Source of the DNA: Anaerolineae bacterium
GTDB lineage: Bacteria > Chloroflexota > Anaerolineae > Aggregatilineales > Aggregatilineaceae
Reading direction: 5' to 3'
Length of the DNA: 50,500 nt
Assembly (NCBI GenBank): GCA_016926875.1
Contig: JAFGNU010000099.1
Span: forward strand, 1-50,500
The notes below the pieces were generated by a model. It saw nothing but the letters and a program-made list of their open reading frames with translations, was not told where the DNA came from and made no database searches. The position numbers were made by a program, and so were the translations under genes. This document shows positions 25,686 through 33,677 of the stretch, piece after piece (position 1 is the stretch's first letter; each line of letters starts with the position of its first letter).

Positions 25686-27434
25686 ATGAGCGACAACCCG
25701 CCACCCGCCAGCCCGGCCCAGGCCAGCACGCGCAGTATGGCACGCAACACGATCATCCTCATGATCGCGTTCGCCACCGCCAAGGCGATCAGTCTGGCGC
25801 AAACGTTCATCATCGCCAGCGTGTTTGGCGTCGGTGATGAGTGGGACGCCTTTGTAACCGCCAACCGCATCCCGGAGCAGATCGTGCTGCTGATCGGCGG
25901 CGGCGCGCTGAGCTATGCCTTCATCCCGGTTTTTAGCAGCTTCCTGGCACGCCAGGACCGGGCGGGCGCGTGGCAGCTTGCCAGCAGCGTGATCAACACG
26001 GTCTTTGTGATCACGTTTGCGCTGAGCGTGATCGGCTTCCTGCTGGCGCCCTGGCTGGTGGAACACGTCGTCGCGCCCGGCTTTGAAGCCGACAAGATCG
26101 ACCAGACGGTTAAGCTGATGCGCATCCTGCTGATCAGCACGCTGATCTTCAGCATCAGCGGCATGTTCCAGGGCATTCTACACAGCCACAACCATTTTTT
26201 GCTGCCTGCGCTGGCGCCGATCCTGTTTGACGTGGGTATTCTGTTCGGCGTGATCTTCCTGATCGGCCCGTTCGACGTGTACGGCATCGCATGGGGCGCG
26301 GTGCTTGGCTCGATCATGCACCTGGGCGTGCAGGTGCCCGGCCTGGTGCGCTACAAGATGCGCTGGCTGCCGCGCCTGGGCTGGCATGACCCGGCGCTGC
26401 GGCGCGTGGTGGTGCTGATGATCCCGCGCGTGCTGGGGCTGGGCGTGGTGACGTTTAACACGCTGGTCTTTAACAACATCGCGTCCCGGCTGGGCAGCGG
26501 GGCGGTCAGCGCGTTTGACTGGGGCTACCGCCTGATGAACATCCCCGAAACGCTGATCGGCAGCGCGATGGGTTTTGTCGTCTTCCCGACGCTGGCCGCG
26601 CTCAGCGAACTGGGCGACGAGGCCAACCGGCGCCGCGCCATGTCCGGGGCGGTGCGCTTTATCCTGATCGCCACCATCCCCGCCGCGACCGGCCTGATCC
26701 TGATCGGCAGGCCGATGATCAGCCTGCTGGAGCGGGGCGCGTTTGATGCCAGGGACAGCGCGCTGGTCTATGGGGCGCTGCAATTCTTCGCGTTTGGGCT
26801 GATTTTCCAGAGCATCCACGAGGTGATCGCGCGCAGCTTCTACGCCGACAAGGACACCTTCACCCCGCTGTGGACGGCTGTGATCGCTGCCGTGGTGAAC
26901 GTGCTGATCGTGGGCGGGCTGTACGTGGCGCACGTGTACCAGGTCGAAGATACGGTGCAGAAAACGTTTGAAACGTGGAGCACGCAGTTCGCCGCCGGGA
27001 GCTATCCCGCCGCGCTGGACGTCCTGGCAACCGGCGCGGACGAGGTCCACGACGCGCTGGCGAGCGTGACGGGCGTTGGCGGGCTGGCGCTGGGCTATTC
27101 GGTCACGTTCCTGATCGAACTGGGCCTGCTGCTGGTCATTTTGCGGCGGCGCTGGGGCGGCATCGACGGGCGCGCGCTCAGCCGCACGACGCAACGCACG
27201 GTGGCAGCCTCGGTGGTGATGGGCGCGGCGGTGCTGGGCGTGGACGCGGCGCTGGGCGCCATCGGCTGGCATGATGCGGGCGTGCTGATCACGGCGGTGC
27301 GGGTGCTGCTGCTGGCGGGGGTGGGTGCGGCGGCGTTTGTGGTGGCCGCGATCCTGCTGGGCGTGGACGAGATTCGCAGCCTGCCGCGCCTGGTGCTGCG
27401 CCGGGGTGGGCGGGCAGCGCTGCAAGAGGTGTGA
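25686..27434 (+). CDS. murJ: lipid II flippase MurJ (MviN)
   Basis: A 582-residue polytopic membrane protein of the MOP superfamily with 14 or so hydrophobic segments. Family features include ARNTIILMIAFATAKAISLAQ in TM1, the GVGDEWDAFVTANRIPEQI segment, GGGALSYAFIPVFSSFLAR, ISGMFQGILHSHNHFLLPAL, and the RSFYADKDTFTPLW motif. It is longer than E. coli MurJ (511) because of a ~50-residue soluble insertion around residues 425-460 (ETWSTQFAAGSYPAALDVLA) between helices. It moves lipid-linked peptidoglycan precursor across the membrane. AGGTGA precedes the ATG. It follows the C39 gene by 111 bases in the same direction. Confidence 0.9.
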   Translation: MSDNPPPASPAQASTRSMARNTIILMIAFATAKAISLAQTFIIASVFGVGDEWDAFVTANRIPEQIVLLIGGGALSYAFIPVFSSFLARQDRAGAWQLASSVINTVFVITFALSVIGFLLAPWLVEHVVAPGFEADKIDQTVKLMRILLISTLIFSISGMFQGILHSHNHFLLPALAPILFDVGILFGVIFLIGPFDVYGIAWGAVLGSIMHLGVQVPGLVRYKMRWLPRLGWHDPALRRVVVLMIPRVLGLGVVTFNTLVFNNIASRLGSGAVSAFDWGYRLMNIPETLIGSAMGFVVFPTLAALSELGDEANRRRAMSGAVRFILIATIPAATGLILIGRPMISLLERGAFDARDSALVYGALQFFAFGLIFQSIHEVIARSFYADKDTFTPLWTAVIAAVVNVLIVGGLYVAHVYQVEDTVQKTFETWSTQFAAGSYPAALDVLATGADEVHDALASVTGVGGLALGYSVTFLIELGLLLVILRRRWGGIDGRALSRTTQRTVAASVVMGAAVLGVDAALGAIGWHDAGVLITAVRVLLLAGVGAAAFVVAAILLGVDEIRSLPRLVLRRGGRAALQEV

Positions 27435-27552
27435 TCGGGCGGCTGGCAGTTAGCAGTTGGTGATTAGCCGGAACATGCGCCCTGGTTGGCATCCGCCCGC
27501 CGGGGCGGTAGTATTTATTTAGCCCGTTTGCATTTTACCAAAGGCAGCGCAC

Positions 27553-28212
27553 ATGACCATCAAAATCATCAAGCTTACGCTGGGCGTGCTCGAAACCAAC
27601 TGCTACATCGTGGGTGATACGGCGACCGGCGACGCAATTGTGATCGATCCCGCCGATCAAGCCGACCTGATCCGGCAGACTGTCAGTAAACAGGGCTGGA
27701 CCGTGCGCCTGATCCTGGCAACGCACGGCCATTTTGACCATATCCTCGCCAGCGCGGACCTCAAGGCGGCGACCGGCGTGCCGTTCCGCGTGCACAAAGC
27801 CGACCTGCCGCTGGTCCAGGCTATGCCGCAGATAGTGCAGGAGTGGCTTGGCGCTGAAGTCGGCCCCGCTGCCGAACCGGACGGCTTTGTGAGCGAAGGC
27901 GATACGATCACGATGGGCGGGATCACGCTGGACGTGTTGTTCACGCCCGGCCATTCACCCGGCCATGTAAGCTATGTTCTGCGGGGCGAGAACACCGTGT
28001 TCAGCGGGGATGTGCTGTTTTATGAGAGCATCGGGCGGGCGGACCTGCCCGGCGGCGACTACAGCACGCTGATGGAGTCGATTGTGAACAAACTGCTGCC
28101 GCTGGGCGATGCCGTCAAGGTCATGCCGGGACACATGCAGGACACAACTATCGGGCACGAGCGCCAGCACAACCCGTATGTGACCGAGTATCTGCGCTCG
28201 CGCGCGCAGTAA
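27553..28212 (+). CDS. MBL-fold metallo-hydrolase (glyoxalase II-like)
   Basis: A 219-residue metallo-beta-lactamase-fold protein. Metal ligands are present in order: THGHFDHI (HxHxDH), the FTPGHSPGHVSY histidine, the FSGDVLF aspartate and the final PGHMQDTTIGHER histidine. The arrangement matches the YcbL/glyoxalase II-like hydrolases that act on glutathione or other thioesters. It lacks the C-terminal substrate domain of classical glyoxalase II, so the substrate is unknown. AAAGG precedes the ATG. The methyltransferase gene starts 6 bases after its stop, so the two are probably co-transcribed. Confidence 0.88.
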   Translation: MTIKIIKLTLGVLETNCYIVGDTATGDAIVIDPADQADLIRQTVSKQGWTVRLILATHGHFDHILASADLKAATGVPFRVHKADLPLVQAMPQIVQEWLGAEVGPAAEPDGFVSEGDTITMGGITLDVLFTPGHSPGHVSYVLRGENTVFSGDVLFYESIGRADLPGGDYSTLMESIVNKLLPLGDAVKVMPGHMQDTTIGHERQHNPYVTEYLRSRAQ

Positions 28213-28218
28213 CCCCGC

Positions 28219-28743
28219 ATGAGCTTTGAATACCTGGGCCGTTTACGAAGTGTCCTGGCGCAGCTTCCGGTGGCGGCACTGCCTCACACCTTGCTAAACG
28301 TGGGCTGCGGTGAGTTCCCGTCCGCGCACGCCCTGATCGACGCGCTGCCCGGTTGGAGACTGATCGGCGTGGACCTGGACGGCGCAGCCCTCCGACGGGC
28401 GCAGACCCGCGCGGCTTCCTTACACCTGCTGCAAGCCGACGCGATCCACCTGCCGGACCTGCTGCGGGCGCGTGCCGGTTTGATCCTGGTGCGCCACCCG
28501 GACCTGTACTGCCGCAGCAGCGCCTGGAGTGAGATCATAAGCATGCTGCCCCGGCTGCTGGCGCCCGGCGGCTCTTTGATCATCTCGGTGTACGTGCCCG
28601 AAGAGATCGACCTGATCCGCTCGTTGAGCCTGCCGCCCGCCTACCCGCTGGACGAGGGCGCGCTGTCCGCGCCGGACCTAGCCGGGCACGACCGCTTTGT
28701 GCTCGCCTACCGCCGCGCCCAGCCTATCACGCCGCGCCGGTAG
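28219..28743 (+). CDS. small class I methyltransferase-like protein
   Basis: A 174-residue Rossmann-fold protein. Motif I is LLNVGCGEFPSAHALIDAL, followed by the beta-2 acidic residue in RLIGVDLDGAALRRAQ, the LLQADAIHLPDLL segment and the GGSLIISVYVPEE beta-strand region. It is short for the family and ends GHDRFVLAYRRAQPITPRR. A decayed copy of this C-terminal sequence occurs at 13154-13219. It follows the MBL gene by six bases. The substrate is unknown. Confidence 0.75.
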   Translation: MSFEYLGRLRSVLAQLPVAALPHTLLNVGCGEFPSAHALIDALPGWRLIGVDLDGAALRRAQTRAASLHLLQADAIHLPDLLRARAGLILVRHPDLYCRSSAWSEIISMLPRLLAPGGSLIISVYVPEEIDLIRSLSLPPAYPLDEGALSAPDLAGHDRFVLAYRRAQPITPRR

Positions 28744-28830
28744 GCGCCTCAAAAAACACGACGTTCGGCTGATCGATGGAGAAACCAATCCAAACTCAGC
28801 CGCGAATCCATGATTCACTGAATTTTGCGA

Positions 28831-28893
28831 CTCGCCTCCGGCGAGATTCAGGCAGTGCTCGCGGGCGAGTCCGGTCTGGTCACGTTGCAGACC
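28831..28893 (-). other. hairpin pair downstream of the TIR-FGE gene
   Basis: Two inverted repeats lie 35-100 bases past the stop of the TIR-FGE gene. GGTCTG/CAGACC has a 9-base loop (28873-28893), and CTCGCC/GGCGAG has a 3-base loop (28831-28845). Variable regions of diversity-generating retroelements are often followed by such a GC-rich hairpin, but these could equally be mRNA-end structures; no U-run follows. Confidence 0.4.
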
Positions 28894-28929
28894 AGAGATC
28901 AGATTCAGCAGAGATCAGAGGATCAAAAG

Positions 28930-30309
28930 CTAAATGGGAACCGACCACACCACCCGAAACCCCCAGTTGCCGAACCTGAGGTCCGGACTGTCGAGGCTGC
29001 GAGCGGCGGCGCGCAGGCTGAGCCGGTTGTAGAAGAACCACGACCCGCCGCGAGCCACCCGCCCTCCGGTTCCCTCCGGGCGATTGTTCTCTGCTTCTGG
29101 CGACTCATAGTTAGCAGCCCACTCCGTTAAGCACCACTCCCACACGTTGCCGATCAGGTCGCACGCGCCGTGTGCCGGGTTCGCACCAGCCGGGAACAAC
29201 CCCACCGCGCTGGTGCGCCCGATGCCGCTGCCGTCCCAGTTCACACGCCTGCCGCCGTCCCACTCGTTCCCCCACGTCCACAGCCGCCCGTCCGGGTAAC
29301 GCGCTGCTTTCTCCCACTCGCATTCGCGCGCCAGCCGGATCACGTACTCAGCGGGTACATCGTCCGGCAGCCGCAGCCTGCCCTGCTGCCGCTGCTCGTC
29401 CAACCACCGCGTATAGGCATACGCTTCATACCAGCTCACCCCCACCACCGGGTGATTGGCGATGTGCCATTCAGGATCGTTCCATAGATAAGGCTCTGTG
29501 CCCTCGCCCTTATCTTCCCACCCCGCGTCTGTCCAATATGCCGGGTTCCCATACCCGCCCGCCGTCACAAACGGCTCGTACTGCGCCACCGTGACCGGGT
29601 ACTGCGCCATCCAGAACGGGTATGGCAGGTCAAACTCAGCGCCGTCCCAGGCGTTGCGAGCATCCGGGTCGCCGCCCATTCGGAAGGGGCCGTCGGGCAC
29701 CTCACACCAGGCCATGTCCGGCACGCCGCCGGGAGCCAGCACGCCGGGGCGCGGGTCGCCGGTGGCTGCCAGCTTGCGCCCGGCCTCCGCGCGGTCGGGC
29801 GGTGGGGTGTCCGGGTCCAGCATCATATCCAGTAAGCGCTGCGCTGTGGGGGAGACAGCCGAACCAGCGCCAGTACCCGGCTCATCGTCCGCCTGCTGGG
29901 TCACGTTCGCGCCCTCGTCAACCCGGCGGGGCGCATAGGCGCTCAGCCGGTCTACAAACGCGGAGTCAGGCAGGCGCCCGTCGCGGACATCAACGTACTG
30001 CGTCAGCACAAAAATGGGCCAGTTCTCGCCATCCAGAAGCACGGGAAAAAACTGCTTCATCCGTTCATCTGCCCAGGCCACTTCACGCTGTACCCAGCGG
30101 GACCGGCGCGATTCCGGTGTCATAATGACAACACATGCCGCACACTCTATCACGGCGTGGTACATGACTTCCAGCCAGTTCTCGCCGTAATCGATGCGGT
30201 CATCTATCCAGATGTCAAAGCCGTGCTTGAGCAGGTAATCGGCCAGGCGGCGCGCATAGGTTTTGTTCTTTTTGCTGTAGCTGATAAAGACGTGGGACAT
30301 GGTTTTCAT
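28930..30309 (-). CDS. TIR domain-formylglycine-generating (FGE-sulfatase) domain fusion
   Basis: A 459-residue soluble protein. Residues 4-~130 are a TIR domain: HVFISYSKKNKTYARRLADY, GFDIWIDDR and MTPESRRSRWVQREVAWADE. Glu76 sits where NADase-active TIRs have their catalytic Glu. A linker with DEGANVTQQADDEPGTG leads to an FGE-sulfatase/C-type-lectin-fold domain (~200-459) with FRMGGDPDARNAWDGAEFDL, YPVTVAQYEPFV, VGVSWYEAYAYTRWL and GNVWEWCLTEW. The end, RGGSWFFYNRLSLRAAARS onward to NWGFRVVWSVPI, is the part that varies in retroelement-diversified proteins. No FGE-type catalytic Cys pair is evident, so ligand binding rather than sulfatase maturation is likely. A signalling or defence role is inferred. 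The start may be Met4. Confidence 0.88.
   Translation of the reverse strand: MKTMSHVFISYSKKNKTYARRLADYLLKHGFDIWIDDRIDYGENWLEVMYHAVIECAACVVIMTPESRRSRWVQREVAWADERMKQFFPVLLDGENWPIFVLTQYVDVRDGRLPDSAFVDRLSAYAPRRVDEGANVTQQADDEPGTGAGSAVSPTAQRLLDMMLDPDTPPPDRAEAGRKLAATGDPRPGVLAPGGVPDMAWCEVPDGPFRMGGDPDARNAWDGAEFDLPYPFWMAQYPVTVAQYEPFVTAGGYGNPAYWTDAGWEDKGEGTEPYLWNDPEWHIANHPVVGVSWYEAYAYTRWLDEQRQQGRLRLPDDVPAEYVIRLARECEWEKAARYPDGRLWTWGNEWDGGRRVNWDGSGIGRTSAVGLFPAGANPAHGACDLIGNVWEWCLTEWAANYESPEAENNRPEGTGGRVARGGSWFFYNRLSLRAAARSLDSPDLRFGNWGFRVVWSVPI
28945..29049 (-). other. candidate DGR variable region (3' end of TIR-FGE gene)
   Basis: After GGSW the codons read TTC TTC TAC AAC, later CTC AGC, then AGC CTC GAC, CTC and TTC GGC AAC, set between constant residues (LRAA, SPD, GFRVV). 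Nearly every putatively variable codon ends in C and could derive from AAC by change of the two adenines, the hallmark of adenine-directed mutagenic retrohoming. No template repeat or reverse transcriptase is in the window, so the assignment rests on codon pattern and fold only. Confidence 0.5.
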
Positions 30310-30433
30310 TCAGGCATCCCGGCAGGTAGTTAACACCTGGATAGTATAGACCGGTGACAGCCAAAGCAAAAGCAGCGCACCGGGCGCCGGGCACACTATA
30401 ATAGGGTGGAACACAACCGACAAGGAGCAAAAC

Positions 30434-31231
30434 ATGACTGATTTTGTATGTATTGGCGTCCCCTACTCCCTCGGCGAGAAGCTCGACGAGCGCAACGAGG
30501 TCGCCGCCGTGCGTGACAGCGGCCTGGCGCAGGCCATCGGCGCGACGTGGGTTGACATCACGCCGGATTTTGCCGCCAGTCTCGACCCGGTGACGGCTGT
30601 TAACCGCGCGCTGGCGCATACCATCATCGCCCACCGTGATCGCGTGCCCCTCATTTTGGCGGGGGACTGCACCAGCGCCATCGGTGCGGCCAAGGGTTTG
30701 CTGGGTGACGACGGCCTGGGCGTGGTATGGTTGGATGCACACGGCGATTTCAACACGCCGGAAACGTCGCCGAGTGGATTCCTGGGCGGGATGCCGCTGG
30801 CGATGTTGGCAGGTCGCGGCGAGCAGCACTTGATGGCAGGCGTGGAACTGCCGCCGCTCAGCGAGAAAAACATCGTCCTGACCGATGCCCGCGACCTGGA
30901 CCCCGGCGAAGCTGCCTCCCTCAAGACGAGCGCCGTCACCCACCTGCCGGATATTCACGACCTGCTGACTGCGCCGCTGCCATCCACGCCGATCTACGTT
31001 CACCTGGATGTGGACGTGGTCAACCCGGACGAGATGCCCGGCATGAGCTACCCGGCTCCCGGCGGTCCATCGCTTGAGGAAACGGCAGCGGTGATCAAGC
31101 GGGTGGCGCGCGATGGACATGTCATCGGGCTGCTGGTCGGCCTGTGGAATGAAGACCTGGTATCGGATGACCGGGCCTTACAAGGAACGCTGAAGCTCAT
31201 GCGGGCCTTTGTGGACGCGGTGCAAGCATGA
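30434..31231 (+). CDS. arginase/agmatinase family protein
   Basis: A 265-residue ureohydrolase-fold protein. Metal-site motifs are VVWLDAHGDFNTPETSPSG and VHLDVDVVNPDEMPG, which keep the Asp/His ligands. The first motif, usually GGDHS, reads AGDCTSAIG, so Cys replaces a His metal ligand. This occurs in some uncharacterised arginase-like groups. Hydrolysis of arginine, agmatine, formiminoglutamate or another guanidino compound is possible; the substrate cannot be chosen. AAGGAG lies 7 bases before the ATG and a TATAAT at 30397-30402 could be its -10. It is divergent from the TIR-FGE gene. Confidence 0.85.
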   Translation: MTDFVCIGVPYSLGEKLDERNEVAAVRDSGLAQAIGATWVDITPDFAASLDPVTAVNRALAHTIIAHRDRVPLILAGDCTSAIGAAKGLLGDDGLGVVWLDAHGDFNTPETSPSGFLGGMPLAMLAGRGEQHLMAGVELPPLSEKNIVLTDARDLDPGEAASLKTSAVTHLPDIHDLLTAPLPSTPIYVHLDVDVVNPDEMPGMSYPAPGGPSLEETAAVIKRVARDGHVIGLLVGLWNEDLVSDDRALQGTLKLMRAFVDAVQA

Positions 31232-31314
31232 CGACGCCCCGGCACAGCCGGTAATCACACTATCCCGGTTCGTTTGCGCTGCGACGTGTTCTCGATCACA
31301 GTGCGCCCGCAGCG

Positions 31315-33417
31315 CTAGCGCGGCACTCCCCACAAGCGAATGGTGCCATCCCCGCCGCCGGTCGCCAGCAGCGTGCCGTCCGGGCTGAAAACCACGTTCA
31401 CCGGCAAATCGCGGGGTTGTCCTTCCAGCGTAACCAGCAGTTCGCCCAATAGCGCATCCCATAGGCGGACAGTGCCGTCCTCATGTCCTGAAGCCAGCAC
31501 CATGCTGTCAGGGGCAAATGCCACGCTGGACACGCCTGCCGGAGCACCGCTGAGCAGCACTACCAGTTCATCTGCGCTGCCATCCCCTGGCTGGATACCC
31601 CAGAACCGCACCGTGCCATCCTCAAAGCCGCCAGCAGACGCCAGCACCATCCTGCCATCAGGCAGTCGCGGTGGGTAGAAATCCACGTCATTCACCCAAC
31701 CAACGTGTCCCTCCAGGGTATTCAGGCGTTCACCCCGGTTCACATCCCATATCTGAATCGTGCCGTCGGTATTGCCCGCTGCCACCAGTATCCCGTCAGG
31801 GCTGAACGCGATGCTGCTCATGTACTCCGTGTGATCCTCAAACACCGTCAGCAGACTGCCGGTTGTCACGTCCCACAGGTGTATCTCGCCATAGACCAAC
31901 CCGGCAGCGAGACGTGTGCCGTCCGGGCTGAACGCCACACTGCCGACTGCCTCCCCGTATTCCATCAGCACCTGCTGCACAGTTTTCGTCGCCGTATCCC
32001 ACAGGCGCAGGCCCGACAGCGAACTGGCTGTAACCAGTAAGGCGCCATCCGGGCTGTAAGCCAGGTCTTCCATTGACCCATAGCCTTGCAGGTAGCCCTG
32101 AATGACTCCCTGGTCAATGTCCCACAGCTCGACCCAGCCGCCGCTGGTGATATACCCGCTCGCCCCGGCTGCCAGGGTGATGCCGTCCGGGCTGAACGCG
32201 AAGCAGCCCTTGCTGATCGTGTCGCTGGACGCGCCGCCGCGCTCCGCTCCCCCGTAGTTGTAGCCGCTCAGCACAACCACGCGCTCGCCGGAGGGAATGT
32301 CCCACAATCCTACTCGCCCCGCCGCGTCCGCAGCCGCCAACGTGGTCCCATCCGGGCTGAACGTCACACTCAGCGCATCGTAACTCGCCGGACACGGCAC
32401 CCACGGCTGGCCGGTGTCTTCCCCGAAGCAGTGAGCGAATGCCTGATCATCAAAGGCAGGCCGGGCCAGCAGCGTCCCGGTCGCCACGTCCCACACGGCG
32501 AGGTCATACGCCGCCGTAGCCAGGACCGTGCCATCCGGGCTGAACGCCAGGCTTCGTGTACTGGACGTGTTTTCCAGCGTATACCGCACCTCGCCCGTCG
32601 CCGCGTCGCGCACTTCGACCTGCTTGCCTGCTACGGCCAGCAGCGTGCCGTCCGGGCTGTACGCGACATAATTCCCCGTGCTGTGCCCTTCGGTCAACTG
32701 CCAGGATGTCAACAGCGCCTGGGTTTGCAGGTCCCATTGGCGCACCAGCCCCGGCTTCCGTGTGGCCGTCTTGCTGCTGGTGCCTGTTGTCGCCAGCGTT
32801 GTGCCATCTGGACTGAACGCCACGTGCGTATCGCCCCAGAAATCCGGCTCGCCGCTGATGAGCGCGGGTTCCTCACCTGCCCCCATACCCCAGAGTAGAA
32901 CGCCGTCGCTGGCACAGGCCAGCACCGTCCCGTCCGGGTTGAACGCGAGGCTCTCGACGGGCCTCCACCATTCGCCTACACGGCATTCCAACTCGTACAC
33001 GGGCAGCGCGCCTGCCATATCACGGCTGACGGCGCTCATCTCCCACACCTGCACCGACATATCGCGCCCGCCCGCCGCCAGCCAGCGACCATCCGGACTG
33101 AACACCACGCTCCAGGTATCGGCTCCTGTTTCCAGAAAGCGAGGCGGCGCGTCGACGTCAGCCGTATCGTGCAGCCATACGCCTGCCGAACTGGCTACCG
33201 CCAGGATGGACCCATCCGGCGACCAGGCTAGCTGGTTTATCCAGCCGCGCCCAAGCATAGCCAGCCGGGTGATCTGGGCTGCGTTGTCTGCCGTGATGAT
33301 TTGACGTTGGGCGTCGTCTTGCGCGACGACAGGGTGAACCAGGATCAACACACAGAAGAGTACCAGGCAACCATTTCGCATGTCTCTACAGCTCCGTCTC
33401 ATGTGCCTTTGACTCAT
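31315..33417 (-). CDS. secreted 14-blade WD40 protein
   Basis: A 700-residue exported protein. The N-terminal RNGCLVLFCVLILVHPVVAQ is a Sec-type signal peptide. Starts at 33417, 33402 or 33381 are all possible and none has a decisive ribosome binding site. About 14 WD40 units fill the rest (for example FSPDGTVLATAAYDLAVWD, FSPDGTRLAAGLVYGEIHLW), enough for two seven-bladed propellers. It lacks the Tat signal and Cys-rich tail of the WD40 protein at 8238-10505 but has the same blade number. Two Cys-containing insertions (AHCFGEDTGQPWVPCPASYD and SKGCFAF) may form disulfides. It is probably a periplasmic or surface interaction scaffold. Confidence 0.85.
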   Translation of the reverse strand: MSQRHMRRSCRDMRNGCLVLFCVLILVHPVVAQDDAQRQIITADNAAQITRLAMLGRGWINQLAWSPDGSILAVASSAGVWLHDTADVDAPPRFLETGADTWSVVFSPDGRWLAAGGRDMSVQVWEMSAVSRDMAGALPVYELECRVGEWWRPVESLAFNPDGTVLACASDGVLLWGMGAGEEPALISGEPDFWGDTHVAFSPDGTTLATTGTSSKTATRKPGLVRQWDLQTQALLTSWQLTEGHSTGNYVAYSPDGTLLAVAGKQVEVRDAATGEVRYTLENTSSTRSLAFSPDGTVLATAAYDLAVWDVATGTLLARPAFDDQAFAHCFGEDTGQPWVPCPASYDALSVTFSPDGTTLAAADAAGRVGLWDIPSGERVVVLSGYNYGGAERGGASSDTISKGCFAFSPDGITLAAGASGYITSGGWVELWDIDQGVIQGYLQGYGSMEDLAYSPDGALLVTASSLSGLRLWDTATKTVQQVLMEYGEAVGSVAFSPDGTRLAAGLVYGEIHLWDVTTGSLLTVFEDHTEYMSSIAFSPDGILVAAGNTDGTIQIWDVNRGERLNTLEGHVGWVNDVDFYPPRLPDGRMVLASAGGFEDGTVRFWGIQPGDGSADELVVLLSGAPAGVSSVAFAPDSMVLASGHEDGTVRLWDALLGELLVTLEGQPRDLPVNVVFSPDGTLLATGGGDGTIRLWGVPR

Positions 33418-33524
33418 TAAACCACATTCCAGCGCTTGCAGCCTGAGACGCGCCTGGATAAACCGCTGCTGTACACACAGGTTGGTACACCATCACAGGC
33501 TCACATGCACTTGATCAAAACCAG

Positions 33525-33563
33525 CCCCCGATGCTCGACAGGTTCAGCATGACCCCGATCATC
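33525..33563. repeat. 39-bp direct repeat, left copy
   Basis: Identical over 39 bases to 35524-35562, from CCCCCGATGCTCGACAGG to the shared GACCCCGATCATC end. On the minus strand it encodes MIGVMLNLSSIGG, the C-terminal 13 residues of the small membrane protein at 35520-35738, here followed by WF and a stop. The sequence on either side is unrelated. Confidence 0.9.
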
Positions 33564-33677
33564 TCTGGAGCATCCGCCGGACGGCCCAGCAAATCGCGCA
33601 GATCGCCCCGACAGCCGTTATCCAGTACAGTAGTAGCCAGTAGTATCTTGCCCGGCGCCTATCAAAGGACAGAGACA

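Noticed and set aside
27553..28212. Antibiotic-resistance beta-lactamase
   Set aside because: The MBL motifs and length fit glyoxalase II-like hydrolases, there is no signal peptide, and class B lactamase features are lacking.
28930..30309. A genuine sulfatase-activating enzyme
   Set aside because: No sulfatase gene is nearby and the expected catalytic Cys pair is not seen; the fold here is more likely used for binding.
28744..31300. Search for a reverse transcriptase, Avd-like gene or template repeat beside the TIR-FGE gene
   Set aside because: None found; neighbours are a methyltransferase and an arginase-family gene. The DGR idea therefore depends on elements outside the window.
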